Shown here in pieces: positions 9,097 to 17,007 of a stretch of 64,000 bases of DNA (its first letter is position 1; the number at the start of each line of letters is the position of its first letter). The notes under the pieces were generated by a model. That model did no database searches. It was not told the origin of the DNA and was given only the letters and a program-made list of their open reading frames with translations. The position numbers were made by a program, and so were the translations under genes. Source of the DNA: Neisseria musculi (GTDB taxonomy: Bacteria; Pseudomonadota; Gammaproteobacteria; Burkholderiales; Neisseriaceae); contig NZ_CP060414.2 in assembly GCF_014297595.2 (NCBI RefSeq), positions 124,001 through 188,000 on the forward strand, written 5' to 3'.

Positions 9097-10046
9097 TTAT
9101 GCTGTTAATCCGTAACGGGTTTTGTCGTATTCCGTTTGGTTTTTCAAAATGTGGAAAGCGATAGTCAAGAGCTTTCTCATAATTGCAACAATGATGAGTT
9201 TCGGCGGTTTTTTCCCGGCTTTCAGACGGCCGATAAAGGCGGGAAAGGCGTTCATGCGGTAGGCGGCCAATGCGGGCATGTATAGGGCTGCCCTTAAGTC
9301 GGACTTGCCTACCTTTGAAATCCGTTCTTTGCCGTTTACGCTTGTTCCCGGCTGATGCCGTTTTGGACCCAAACCGAAATAGGCGGCCAGTTGGGCAGCG
9401 GTATCAAAGCGTGATGTTATGGTCGAGAGCAAAACGGCGGCGGTGTTTTCGCCTATGCCTGTGATGGTTTTCAGGCGTTGGCGGTTTTTGTCGTAATCGG
9501 GATTGGCTTTGTAAAAGCTCTGCAAGTCTTTTTTAAGCGTCTGCAAATAGCGGCTCAAGTAGTCTATCGTTGCCTTTATGTGCCGTTTCAAGTAATCGGG
9601 GGCTGTTTGATACTTGGTCAGTTCTGCCGCCCGTTGTTTTTTGATGCGAGCTATATAGCGGGTCAGTTCCTGAAGCTGTTTTTGTTCGGACGGCTGCGGC
9701 TGCCATGTTTCGGGGTTCATGGCCTTGCAGTAGCGGGCGATGAGTTTTGCGTCTTGTTTGTCGGTTTTGCTTCTTTGCAATACGGCGTTTGCGAAGCCTT
9801 TTATTTTTCTTGGGTTGTCCACGCTCATTTTGTAATGGCTGTTGAGATATTCGGCCGGCGGTCTATAGCAGGTTCCCGTTGCTTCGCAGCAGCAGTGCAG
9901 GCTTGGGTTGGCGTTATGGCCGTTTAGCATGCTTTCAGCTCGGCTTAACCTGTGGGGCTGTTTCCGAATCGGTGTTCGTAAAAAAAGCCGTCTGAAATCA
10001 GACGGCAGTCTATGGTTACTTTGCTCACGTCTATTCCCAAGTACAT
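9097..10046 (-). pseudogene. IS110-family (Piv-like) transposase, one frameshift
   Basis: Starting at ATG 10046 the frame reads MYLGIDVSKVTIDCRL, the DEDD-type N-terminus with the first Asp, and runs to a stop near 9950. The main frame then continues from LSRAESMLNGHN through SKTDKQDAKLIARYC to GIGENTAAVLLSTI, TAAQLAAYFGLGPKRH and GTSVNGKERISKVGKSDLRAALYMPALAA, which is the C-terminal transposase_20 domain with its conserved Ser region. A single-base shift at about 9950 separates the two. Family role: a site-specific transposase/invertase guided by a non-coding RNA in the IS110 group, and linked to Nf-type filamentous phages in Neisseria. A truncated second copy of the C-terminus is at 62.6-62.8 kb. 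Confidence 0.8.
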
Positions 10047-10140
10047 GGTGTTTTACCTTATCAATGCGGGCTTTGCGCCTTAGATAGTGTTCAAGCTTGA
10101 TGATTGGGGTAAGCCCCCGCTTCAATCTTTGGGACATGTT
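10047..10140 (-). ncRNA. Candidate guide (bridge) RNA region of the IS110 element
   Basis: The ~95 nt just upstream of the transposase start on the minus strand are non-coding and contain two small hairpins: GGGG-CTTA-CCCC and GGCG-CAAA-GCCC. IS110-group elements are known to express a structured guide RNA from the non-coding end next to the gene. Position and structure fit, but no loop-to-target match has been established, so this is inference only. Confidence 0.2.
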
Positions 10141-10651
10141 TTGAACATCGGCCGTACTTGCGAAGTCGGGGGCTTTATGCCTTTATGGGGCGCTGCCCCA
10201 AACCCCGCAATTCCCGCAGTTTCTGCCGCTGATTGGGCGGCGGCTGAGGCAGATTTTCTCAATTCCACACCCAAATCGGATAAACTCAAACCGCTGCCGT
10301 TTTCAGACGGCAACGTACCGAGACCGCGCCCGATACCCTTGGCAACAGAAGAAATCGCACCACCCCCGGCAAATTATCCAATGTGGCTCCTGCCGTCATA
10401 ACGGCATGATGCGCGGCACCCAAGTCATTACCTTGTTTAATCGAACTTCCCAATTGTTCAGAATAAATATCAACGGCCTTTGAAGCTGCACTGCCGACTG
10501 CACCCGCAATAATTGCGGCACAGGCCGTCTGAGTAATTTTTGACGGCACTTTTACCTGATTGCCGTATTTTGTCGGCACAACTTGGGTCATCACGGCGTT
10601 TGTTGCTTCTTCATGCGTTTGATGGCAGATTCGGCCTACCTGATAACCCAT
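10122..10651 (-). pseudogene. Chimeric, frameshifted filamentous-phage membrane protein remnant
   Basis: The frame from 10651 reads GRICHQTHEEATNAVMTQVVPT, an N-terminal motif of small phage proteins encoded beside the coat gene. It continues into an Ala-rich segment (ACAAIIAGAVGSAASKAVD, then AVMTAGATLDNLPG). At a G5 run near 10367 the reading shifts, and the continuation SSVAKGIGRGLGTLPSENG...SGLSLSDLGVELRKSASAAAQ is in another frame. The same segment recurs at 47.57-47.86 kb, where the G run is ten long. It looks like a fusion made by deletion between two phage or phage-linked genes. No function can be assigned. Confidence 0.5.
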
Positions 10652-10660
10652 GACTGCACC

Positions 10661-10885
10661 TTAGCCTACAGAGTCTGCACCGCGTTTGCCGATGCGCACG
10701 AGCGCAAAGGCAATAGAGATGCCCACTACCACCGCGCCAATCGCCAAAACGCCTGCTTTCAAACCGCTGATTTCGGTTTTGATGGTTTCCAGCAGATTGG
10801 CATCATCGGCCAATGCAACGGCAGGCATGGCGGCCATTGTGGCAACGGCCAAGCCTTTGTACATTTTGTCTTTCAGGTTTTTCAT
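10661..10885 (-). CDS. Filamentous phage major coat protein-like
   Basis: A 74-residue protein with a cleavable signal (MKNLKDKMYKGLAVATMAAM, cut after AVALA), an acidic mature start (DDANLLETIKTEISG), one hydrophobic helix (VLAIGAVVVGISIAFALVRI) and a short basic C-terminus (GKRGADS). This acidic-hydrophobic-basic layout is the mark of inovirus major coat proteins, which sit in the inner membrane before assembly. It lies between the rep-side genes and the remnant at 10122-10651, as in Nf-type phages. AAAGGAAAA precedes the start at good spacing. It may still be expressed, but assembly genes are missing. Confidence 0.8.
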   Translation of the reverse strand: MKNLKDKMYKGLAVATMAAMPAVALADDANLLETIKTEISGLKAGVLAIGAVVVGISIAFALVRIGKRGADSVG

Positions 10886-10978
10886 GATTTTTTCCTTTCA
10901 AAGTTTAGTAAGTAAAAACAGGTTGGCAGTGTTTAAAGGGTCAATTCAAGGCACACCGCCCAGGCCCTGAATCTTTGT

Positions 10979-11166
10979 TCAGCTTTCGTCAGAGTAGTAA
11001 ACGTGGTCTTTAAAAGCACACGGGAATACGCGCACGGTCAAGAGTTGGTTTTGCTGTAACTGCCGTCATCGTTTTTGCGCTCTCTCACCATCATGCGGTG
11101 GTCAAAGGCGGCGGTCATGTAAATGCCTTGAACGGGCGGCTGCGGGGTTGGGGTTTTGTTGCTCAT
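10979..11166 (-). pseudogene. Small phage protein, frameshifted
   Basis: ATG 11166 begins MSNKTPTPQPPVQGIYMTAA and stops at 11038 after 42 residues. The next frame continues LLTVRVFPCAFKDHVYYSDES to a stop at 10979. Rejoined they would give a protein of about 61 residues, beginning right after rep (11180) and before the coat gene. In filamentous phages this position is usually taken by the single-stranded-DNA-binding protein; that identity is an inference from place and size only. Confidence 0.4.
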
Positions 11167-11179
11167 GGCTTTTCCTTTC

Positions 11180-12631
11180 TTAAGGCCGCTTTCCGATAAT
11201 TCCGCGGTTCAAAAATGCCCATTTGGGGCTGATGGTTTCACTTAAAACGATGTTGTAATTCTCTTCGGTTATATCGGGTATCACCAATCCCCTGACTTCA
11301 ACGGCATATCTTTTGAGATACGGCCCAACGGCCACACCCCGGTTTTGCAGCTTGCGCCGCCATCGGGCCGAACCGGCAGAGCGGAACGAAAAGTTTGATG
11401 TGGCAATCTTCCAAAGGCTTTTTTTGTCAATGGTGGTGCGGATAAGCCTATAGCCCTTGTCTTCGGGAAAACGACTGTCAATATGCTTGGCAATGTACTT
11501 GGCGACATAATGCGACAAACCCTTGCTGTTGGTTTTGACCGGCAGCAGTTCGGCGCGGCCGAAACCGTATCTGCCCACGTTTTCGCGTATCCGCTTCCAA
11601 AGCCGGCGCAATGCGGGGTTGGCACTTTGGTAGCCACGGGCGGCGGCAAAGTTCAGCCCTCGCCGTATATCTTCACGGGTGTTTACGATTAGGTGGAAGT
11701 GAATACGGCCTTTCTTGGTGCGCCCATACACGCAGATGCAGTGTTTGAAATGTTTACTCAGAAAGTTTGTGCGCAGACTGTGAAAGCGGCGGCCGGCTTC
11801 TTTTACGTCCTGCACGTCATCGGCAAAGGTTAGAGTTAAAAAGCCGACATGGTTTAGGCCAAATGTTTGTATGAATTGGTGTACGTTTAATTCCAACGCG
11901 GTTGCAGATTTCTTGTGCGAAGTCGAAAACACATTCAGTTTTGCGCTCTCTTTTGCCGCTTCGCTTTCAAACCTTTCATGAAATTTTGGCAATTGCTTGT
12001 TTTTACTGCCTTTCATGCCTGCAGCATGATTCCCGATGCAGTTGTTACTATTAAGACAAGAAAGCGCGCCGCGCTTCGCGCTTTGCGCCGCTACGGCGCA
12101 TACATCACAGACGCAGCCCAAAACGCCCGAAAAAGCGGACGTTTGGCGGTACTGGCGGCATTCGGGGCAGCAGCGGGTACTCATGGACACACCCCCCGCT
12201 TCAATCCAAGATTGGCCGCCTAATTTGCAGGCCGGCAAAGCCAAATCGTGATGGATTTGGCCGGCAAACCCAAAACCATGCGGGCATGGGTTTGCAGGTT
12301 CGTTTTTTGTGAGCATGATTTTTCCGGCTTCGATTAGCTGCAGATTCCAACCGCCGCCGAAACGGGCGGGGTCGGGTTTGGTTCCGTACGTTCTGCACGC
12401 CATCTCAAAACCCCTATACGGCCTATGTGTTTTAAGCTGAAACATCATCGTATAAATACGCTGCTCCTGCTTAACAGCATCTTTCAGGCTTTTGGCCGTT
12501 CTGGTCGGAAGTTCGCTATAAATTCCATCTTTTCCGGTTTTCCGAACCGCCAGCCTGCCTTTGTCATAGGTAGCAACTTCGCACAAAGTCGGACGGTCGG
12601 AGTTACCAATACGCACATAAATATTTCTCAT
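11180..12631 (-). CDS. Filamentous phage replication initiator (HUH endonuclease)
   Basis: A 483-residue protein that would nick the phage origin and start rolling-circle replication. Residues 267-272 read LTFADD (motif I), 311-313 HFH (metal-binding HUH in GRIHFHLIVN), and 375-382 YVAKYIAK (nicking Tyr with Lys). Two cysteine pairs (CCPEC 154-158 and CVCDVC 173-178) suggest a zinc finger just before the endonuclease. A second plausible start at residue 150 (MSTRCCPEC) hints that the N-terminal 149 residues were once a separate gene. It is the first gene of the phage block. DNA at 11788-11817 inside it matches CRISPR spacer 4/16 at 27 of 30 positions. Confidence 0.85.
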   Translation of the reverse strand: MRNIYVRIGNSDRPTLCEVATYDKGRLAVRKTGKDGIYSELPTRTAKSLKDAVKQEQRIYTMMFQLKTHRPYRGFEMACRTYGTKPDPARFGGGWNLQLIEAGKIMLTKNEPANPCPHGFGFAGQIHHDLALPACKLGGQSWIEAGGVSMSTRCCPECRQYRQTSAFSGVLGCVCDVCAVAAQSAKRGALSCLNSNNCIGNHAAGMKGSKNKQLPKFHERFESEAAKESAKLNVFSTSHKKSATALELNVHQFIQTFGLNHVGFLTLTFADDVQDVKEAGRRFHSLRTNFLSKHFKHCICVYGRTKKGRIHFHLIVNTREDIRRGLNFAAARGYQSANPALRRLWKRIRENVGRYGFGRAELLPVKTNSKGLSHYVAKYIAKHIDSRFPEDKGYRLIRTTIDKKSLWKIATSNFSFRSAGSARWRRKLQNRGVAVGPYLKRYAVEVRGLVIPDITEENYNIVLSETISPKWAFLNRGIIGKRP

Positions 12632-12709
12632 CTCACGAATCCTTAAATAATCAATAAATTAATAAAATTATTATAATTAAAACCCCGCTTTTGCCATCAT
12701 AACAGTCAA

Positions 12710-12904
12710 TCAGTTTCTTAACGGCCATACGCCCGAATGTGTCGGCTCCGGACAGGGTTTTATTAGGCGGGACAGGGTTTCGTATAGGAAAATTGACGGT
12801 TTGCAGGCAAAGCAATCATGGTTCGACTCACGGAATACGCGGACGGTGCAGGATTTGGGAAAACGTTCGGGTTCGGGCGTGATGGTACGGCAGGCTGATG
12901 ACAT
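12710..12904 (-). repeat. Phage-end repeat, also present at 45.93-46.12 kb
   Basis: About 190 bp upstream of rep with the phrase CCCAAATCCTGCACCG and the peptide-like reading ACKPSI. The same sequence, moderately diverged, lies on the plus strand at 45930-46118. In both places it is followed in the same direction by phage material, so it appears to mark the left end of the phage genome. No real protein is supported. Confidence 0.5.
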
Positions 12905-12954
12905 TTGAGACCCCTTTCAAAAGTCGGTTGTTCCGATTTGTAAAGGAGTAGAAT

Positions 12955-12983
12955 GTAAAAATACACCCCTTTTGTTGGGGTGC
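12955..12983 (-). terminator. Hairpin with T run at the phage end
   Basis: CACCCC (12964-12969) pairs with GGGGTG (12977-12982). On the minus strand it is followed by TATTTTT. It lies at the very edge of the phage insert and would shield the phage from IS3 or upstream reading. Confidence 0.45.
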
Positions 12984-12993
12984 AATATATAAG

Positions 12994-13267
12994 GCCGTCT
13001 GAAAAACCGATACTGCATTCTGACCAAGGTTGGCAGTATCAGATGGATTTTTATCAAAAGCAGTTAAAAGACAAAGGATTAGTGCAGAGCATGTCCCGTA
13101 AGGAAAACTGTCTGGACAATGCGGCCGTGGAAAGCTTCTCCGGCATGTTAAAGTCGGAATGTTTCCATACGCGCAAATACGCTTCCGCTGCCGAACCGGA
13201 AGCGGCTTTGCGCGAATCTATCCGTTACTGCAATCATAATGGGGTTAATTGGAATGAAAAGGATTGA
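12994..13267 (+). pseudogene. IS3-family orfB, C-terminal fragment
   Basis: The segment reads RPSEKPILHSDQGWQYQM, then LKDKGLVQSMSRKENCLDNAAVESFSGMLKSECF and ends RYCNHNGVNWNEKD. This carries the second Asp (HSDQGWQY) and the final Glu (ESFSGMLKSE) of the DDE integrase core. The upstream half is at 8.6-9.0 kb, separated by the 4-kb phage insert. It cannot be expressed as a transposase. The IS right end follows at 13311-13340. Confidence 0.75.
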
Positions 13268-13429
13268 GTTCTGTGCCATACAGGATTCAGGCTTTGGGAG
13301 TCGATTGATTAAGCTGTTCGGTTTTTTAGGGGGTGGTTCAGATTTTTTTATTTTAGTCTACTTAATAAATTACTTCGGTAATCGGGATTTTATTTGAGAG
13401 AGTAGTGTAAGTTTTGCAAAGGCTACAGG

Positions 13430-13467
13430 CCGTCTGAAATCCTAAAAGTTTTCAGACGGTTTTTTTA
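13430..13467 (+). terminator. DUS-pair terminator
   Basis: CCGTCTGAAA (13430) pairs with TTTCAGACGG (ends 13459) and is followed by seven T. It would stop reading from the IS3 remnant into the frd promoter. Confidence 0.65.
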
Positions 13468-13497
13468 CGTTTGCCAAACAGTAAGATTCGGCTAAAT

Positions 13498-13538
13498 TTG
13501 CCTTTTATCAAAAGACGCTTATTAAATTTATTTACAAT
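13498..13538 (+). promoter_or_regulatory. Candidate FNR-dependent promoter of frdABCD
   Basis: TTGCCTTTTATCAA (13498-13511) matches the FNR consensus TTGAT-N4-ATCAA, with a perfect right half and a weak left half. A -10 hexamer TACAAT lies at 13533-13538. The expected start site near 13545 puts the box centre about 41 bp upstream, the class II activator position. No good -35 is present, as expected for activated promoters. Inference from sequence only. Confidence 0.5.
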
Positions 13539-13583
13539 GTTGTTTAATAACATAACCGACTACCAACAAAAAAGGCAGGCAAT

Positions 13584-15356
13584 ATGGACATCATTCAAAC
13601 CGATGTGGCAATTGTGGGTGCAGGTGGTGCGGGCTTGAGAGCGGCAATTGAAATCGCACGCGCCGCGCCCGATAAAACCGTACACTTGATTTCCAAGGTT
13701 TATCCTATGCGCAGCCACACCGTAGCAGCAGAAGGCGGTTCGGCCGGCGTGGTGCGTGACGATGATTCGCTCGAAAACCATTTCAACGACACCGTTTCGG
13801 GCGGCGACTGGTTGTGCGAGCAGGATGTGGTGCAGTATTTTGTGGAACACGCCACTGAAGAGATGGTTCAGATGGAACACTGGGGTTGCCCGTGGTCGCG
13901 CCTGCCTGACGGACGTGCCAATGTCCGCCGTTTTGGCGGCATGAAGATTCCGCGAACTTGGTTTGCCGCCGACAAAACCGGTTTCCATATGCTGCACACC
14001 TTGTTTCAAACCTCGATGCAGTATCCCAATATCAAACGTTTGGACGAACATTTTGCGCTTGATTTGCTCATTGATAACGGCGGGTTAGCCGGTGTGTTGT
14101 GTTACGGCCTGCAAGAAGGCGTGGTACGCGCGGTGCAGGCCAAAAGCGTGATTATTGCCACCGGCGGTGCCGGGCGCGTGTTTGCCTTCAACACCAACGG
14201 CGGTATTGTAACCGGTGACGGCATGGCGATGGCCTACCGCCACGGTGTGCCGCTGCGCGATATGGAATTTGTGCAATACCACCCTACAGGCCTGCCCGGC
14301 TCAGGCATTCTGATGACCGAAGGCTGCCGTGGCGAAGGCGGTATTTTGGTTAATAAAGACGGCTACCGCTATTTGCAGGATTATGGTTTGGGGCCGGAAA
14401 CGCCCATCGGCGAGCCGAAAAACAAATATATGGAGCTGGGGCCGCGCGACCGTTTGTCGCAGGCGTTTTACCATGAATGGAAGGCCGGCCGCACCATCAG
14501 CACGCCGCGCGGTGATGCGGTGCATTTGGATTTGCGCCATTTGGGTGAAGACTTTATCAATGAACGGCTGCCGTTTATCCGCTCGCTGGCGCAGAAATTC
14601 GTTGGTGTCGATCCTGTGTACGAGCCGATTCCGGTGCGTCCGACCGCGCACTACACTATGGGCGGCATCGAAACCGACCAGCGTTGCGAAACCCGTATCA
14701 AAGGGTTGTTTGCGGTGGGTGAATGCTCTTCGGTCGGCCTGCACGGTGCCAACCGTTTGGGTTCCAACTCGTTGGCCGAGTTATGCGTATTTGGCAAAGT
14801 GGCGGGTGAAGAGGCGCTGAAACATGCTCAAGCCGCCGGCAGCGGCTTGGACTGTGAAGCGTTTGCCGCGTTGGCCGAGCAGGCTTACCGGCCGTTTGCC
14901 GAATTGAAAAATCGTACGGACGGTACCGAGAAACCAGCCGACATCCGCCGCGAATTGGGTGCGATGATGGAGGCGGAAGTGGGCATCTACCGCAGTGCGG
15001 AAAATGGTGCGCGTGCCAAAGAAGCAATAGGCCGTCTGAAAGCGCGCTATCGGAATGTGCGTGTAACCGACCATTCGGATACCTACAACACTGATTGGCT
15101 CACTACCATTGAATTGGGTTATCTGTTGGATGTGGCCGAAGCGATGATTTATTCTGCCGATGCGCGCACCGAGTCGCGCGGCGCGCATCAGCGGTTGGAC
15201 TTTCCCGAGCGTGATGATGAAAATTTCCTCAAACACACCCTGAGTTTCTATCGGGGGGAGCAAGAACCGCCGCAGATTGAATACAGCAGCGTGTTGATTA
15301 CCAAATCGCAGCCCGCCAAACGGGTTTACGGTGCAGAAGGGGAGAAAAAATCATGA
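13584..15356 (+). CDS. frdA: Fumarate reductase flavoprotein subunit
   Basis: The protein is 590 residues. An FAD-binding GAGGAG (12-17) is followed by RSHTVAAEGG with His45 for covalent FAD, then MKIPRTWFAADKTGFHML, HPTGLPGSGILMTEGCRGEGG, RPTAHYTMGGIETD and GANRLGSNSLAEL. It reduces fumarate to succinate on the cytoplasmic side of the membrane. It could be mistaken for sdhA, but residue-level likeness is to enterobacterial FrdA, and the gene order frdA-B-C-D (membrane genes last) is the fumarate reductase order; sdh operons put the membrane genes first. It overlaps frdB by 4 bases (ATGA). Start 13584 has AAGGCAGGCA upstream. Confidence 0.92.
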   Translation: MDIIQTDVAIVGAGGAGLRAAIEIARAAPDKTVHLISKVYPMRSHTVAAEGGSAGVVRDDDSLENHFNDTVSGGDWLCEQDVVQYFVEHATEEMVQMEHWGCPWSRLPDGRANVRRFGGMKIPRTWFAADKTGFHMLHTLFQTSMQYPNIKRLDEHFALDLLIDNGGLAGVLCYGLQEGVVRAVQAKSVIIATGGAGRVFAFNTNGGIVTGDGMAMAYRHGVPLRDMEFVQYHPTGLPGSGILMTEGCRGEGGILVNKDGYRYLQDYGLGPETPIGEPKNKYMELGPRDRLSQAFYHEWKAGRTISTPRGDAVHLDLRHLGEDFINERLPFIRSLAQKFVGVDPVYEPIPVRPTAHYTMGGIETDQRCETRIKGLFAVGECSSVGLHGANRLGSNSLAELCVFGKVAGEEALKHAQAAGSGLDCEAFAALAEQAYRPFAELKNRTDGTEKPADIRRELGAMMEAEVGIYRSAENGARAKEAIGRLKARYRNVRVTDHSDTYNTDWLTTIELGYLLDVAEAMIYSADARTESRGAHQRLDFPERDDENFLKHTLSFYRGEQEPPQIEYSSVLITKSQPAKRVYGAEGEKKS

Positions 15357-16096
15357 GCCAAATCATTAAACTGGAAGTGATGCGCTACCGCCCCGGTATT
15401 GACGAGAAACCGTGGCCGCAAGTGTTTGAAATCGAATGGACGCAGGATATGTCGATTTTGGACGCGCTCGCCCTGATTAAAGACGATTTCGAGCCGGAAC
15501 TGGCCTACCGCTGGTCGTGCCGCATGGAGGTGTGCGGCTCGTGTGGCATGGTGGTCAATGGCGAACCCAAACTTGCCTGCTCGACTTTTGTGCGCGAATA
15601 TGCTTCGGCGGGCAAAATCACTGTTGGCGCGCTTGATCAGTTTCCCATCGAAAAAGACCTGATTGTGGATGCTGATCCGTTTATCGAAAAGCTCGAATCG
15701 GTCAAACCCTATATCATCAATAAAAACCCGCGCGCGCTGGCCGATAAGGAATACCGCCAAACACCTGCCGAGCTGGCCAAGTTCAAACAATACACTATGT
15801 GTATCAACTGTATGCTGTGTTATCAGGCCTGCCCGCAGGTGGGGTTGAACGCCGATTTTCTCGGCCCGGCCGCTACCGCGTTGGCACACCGCTACAATCT
15901 CGACAACCGAGATACCGGCAAAACCGCCCGTTTTAAAGTAATGAACGGTGAAAACGGCATTTGGCCGTGTACCTTTGTTGGCTACTGCTCGGAAGTGTGT
16001 CCAAAACACGTTGATCCGGCCGGTGCCATCCAGCAGGCCAAAGCCGCCGCCGTGCCGTTTTGGGCGTTATCCAACCTGAAGAAAGAGGAGGCATAA
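15353..16096 (+). CDS. frdB: Fumarate reductase iron-sulfur subunit
   Basis: The protein is 247 residues. It carries three cluster motifs in order: [2Fe-2S] with Cys56, 61, 64 and 76 (CRMEVCGSCGMVVNGEPKLAC), [4Fe-4S] with Cys150, 153 and 156 plus Cys216, and [3Fe-4S] with Cys160, 206 and 212 (CTFVGYCSEVCPKHVDP). It passes electrons from menaquinol or other quinol at the membrane anchor to FrdA. Its start overlaps the frdA stop, and frdC begins 2 bp after its own stop, so the operon is tightly coupled. The length and motifs are typical of FrdB. Confidence 0.93.
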   Translation: MSQIIKLEVMRYRPGIDEKPWPQVFEIEWTQDMSILDALALIKDDFEPELAYRWSCRMEVCGSCGMVVNGEPKLACSTFVREYASAGKITVGALDQFPIEKDLIVDADPFIEKLESVKPYIINKNPRALADKEYRQTPAELAKFKQYTMCINCMLCYQACPQVGLNADFLGPAATALAHRYNLDNRDTGKTARFKVMNGENGIWPCTFVGYCSEVCPKHVDPAGAIQQAKAAAVPFWALSNLKKEEA

Positions 16097-16097
16097 C

Positions 16098-16490
16098 ATG
16101 AGCCGCAAACCTTATACCGCCAAACAGCCGGCTAACTGGTATATGCACAACCGCTTTTTCAAACTCTATATGTTGCGTGAGCTGACCAGCGTGCCGGTGG
16201 CTTTGGCTGCATTAAACCTGTTCTGCGGCTTGGCTTCCCTAGCAGGCAGCTTTGATGCTTGGGCAGGCTGGGTGGAGATGCAGAAAAACCCGCTGATGGT
16301 GCTGTTGAACCTGTTTGCCGTGGCTGCGGCCTGCTTCAACAGCAAAACTTGGTTTGAAGCCGTGCCAAAAGCAATGCCGATACAGAAAGGCGAAAAATTT
16401 GTTCCGGCTGCCGTATTGATTAAAGCCAGTTGGAGCGCATTCGCCGCAGTTTTTGTGGTGTTGGTGTTACTGGTTGCCGTATTGGCCTGA
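16098..16490 (+). CDS. frdC: Fumarate reductase membrane anchor subunit C
   Basis: The protein is 130 residues with three hydrophobic helices (about 30-50, 66-84 and 108-128). The N-terminus is typical of FrdC (MSRKPYTAKQPANWYMHNRFFKLYMLRE). With FrdD it anchors FrdAB in the inner membrane and forms the quinol site without haem b. It begins two bases after frdB and is followed by frdD 16 bp later. Small membrane subunits diverge fast, so identity rests both on the N-terminal pattern and on the position in the operon. Confidence 0.88.
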   Translation: MSRKPYTAKQPANWYMHNRFFKLYMLRELTSVPVALAALNLFCGLASLAGSFDAWAGWVEMQKNPLMVLLNLFAVAAACFNSKTWFEAVPKAMPIQKGEKFVPAAVLIKASWSAFAAVFVVLVLLVAVLA

Positions 16491-16506
16491 CAAGAGGGAT
16501 AAAATA

Positions 16507-16854
16507 ATGAGTAACAAACACATGAAGCCTTTGTATTGGGGCATCTTTTCAGCAGGCGGTACCGTTGCAGCTCTGATTCTAGCCCCTGTTCTAGTAGTGA
16601 TGTGCCTGCTGCTGCCGTCCGGCATATTGGGCAGCCCGGCTGATTTTTACGACAGCGTACACGGCTTTGTCGGCAATAAATTGGTATATTTGGTGTTGTG
16701 TGCCGTAGTATTTACCATTCTTTGGCACGGTGTGCACCGTTTCTACTACATTCTGCACGATATGCACGTTCATGTAGGTAACCGCACACGCCTGGGTTTT
16801 TATGCCTTTGCTGTACTGGTGTTTGTGTTTGCCTTATTGAAGGGTTGGTTTTGA
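16507..16854 (+). CDS. frdD: Fumarate reductase membrane anchor subunit D
   Basis: The protein is 115 residues with three membrane helices. The FrdD marks are KPLYWGIFSAGGTVAAL near the N-terminus and LWHGVHRFYYILHDM(H)VH in the last third. It pairs with FrdC in the membrane. Start 16507 is chosen because AGAGGGAT lies 7-8 nt upstream; an in-frame extension to 16453 would overlap frdC heavily. It is the last gene of the operon. No clear terminator follows; a decayed IS1595 element begins 150 bp downstream. Confidence 0.88.
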   Translation: MSNKHMKPLYWGIFSAGGTVAALILAPVLVVMCLLLPSGILGSPADFYDSVHGFVGNKLVYLVLCAVVFTILWHGVHRFYYILHDMHVHVGNRTRLGFYAFAVLVFVFALLKGWF

Positions 16855-17007
16855 GGCGTTTTGTATCTTTGTACGAGCAACGTATATAGTGAAAAACACA
16901 AAACAAGTGGCCAAACACTAGCAGTACGGTGGTACGAAGCCGATACTATTACTACTACGGTCACTCACAAAACCATTTTTTAAGTAAGGCTGGATTTCTT
17001 ATCTTTT

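Larger units (their letters stand above)
8998..12990 (-). mobile_element. Reduced filamentous prophage with IS110-type transposase
   Basis: About 4.0 kb inserted within IS3 orfB. By comparison with the uninterrupted copy at 50 kb, the junction is after TCAAG (8997) and before AAGGCCGTCTGAA (12991). On the minus strand it holds, in transcription order, a short repeated region (12710-12904), Rep (12631-11180), a small frameshifted ORF, a coat-like protein, remnants of a membrane protein, and an IS110-family transposase. Filamentous prophages of Neisseria (Nf/MDA type) are known to carry such a transposase. No assembly ATPase (zot/gI), secretin or adsorption gene is present, so it cannot make virions alone. 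Confidence 0.75.
7737..13340 (+). mobile_element. IS3-family element split by nested insertions
   Basis: The outer ends are IS3-type terminal repeats: TGAACTGCACACCAAAG at 7737 and, at the far right, the complement of TGAACCACCCCCTAAAA ending at 13340. Inside, IS3 sequence is read in order: start of orfA (7790), interruption by an IS1595 element (7824-8535), more orfA and part of orfB (8536-8997), interruption by the IS110/filamentous-phage insert (about 8998-12990), and the end of orfB (12994-13267). The same IS3 lies uninterrupted, though degenerate, at 49852-51294, which confirms the reading. No target duplication is evident. Confidence 0.75.

Noticed and set aside
13584..16096. Calling the flavoprotein and iron-sulfur genes sdhA and sdhB
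   Set aside because: Sequence likeness is to FrdA/FrdB, and the membrane genes follow as frdC and frdD without the haem-b His pattern of sdhC/sdhD.
16860..16960. A Correia element after frdD (TATAGTG at about 16891)
   Set aside because: Only a short end-like word is present; no partner end or core at the right distance.
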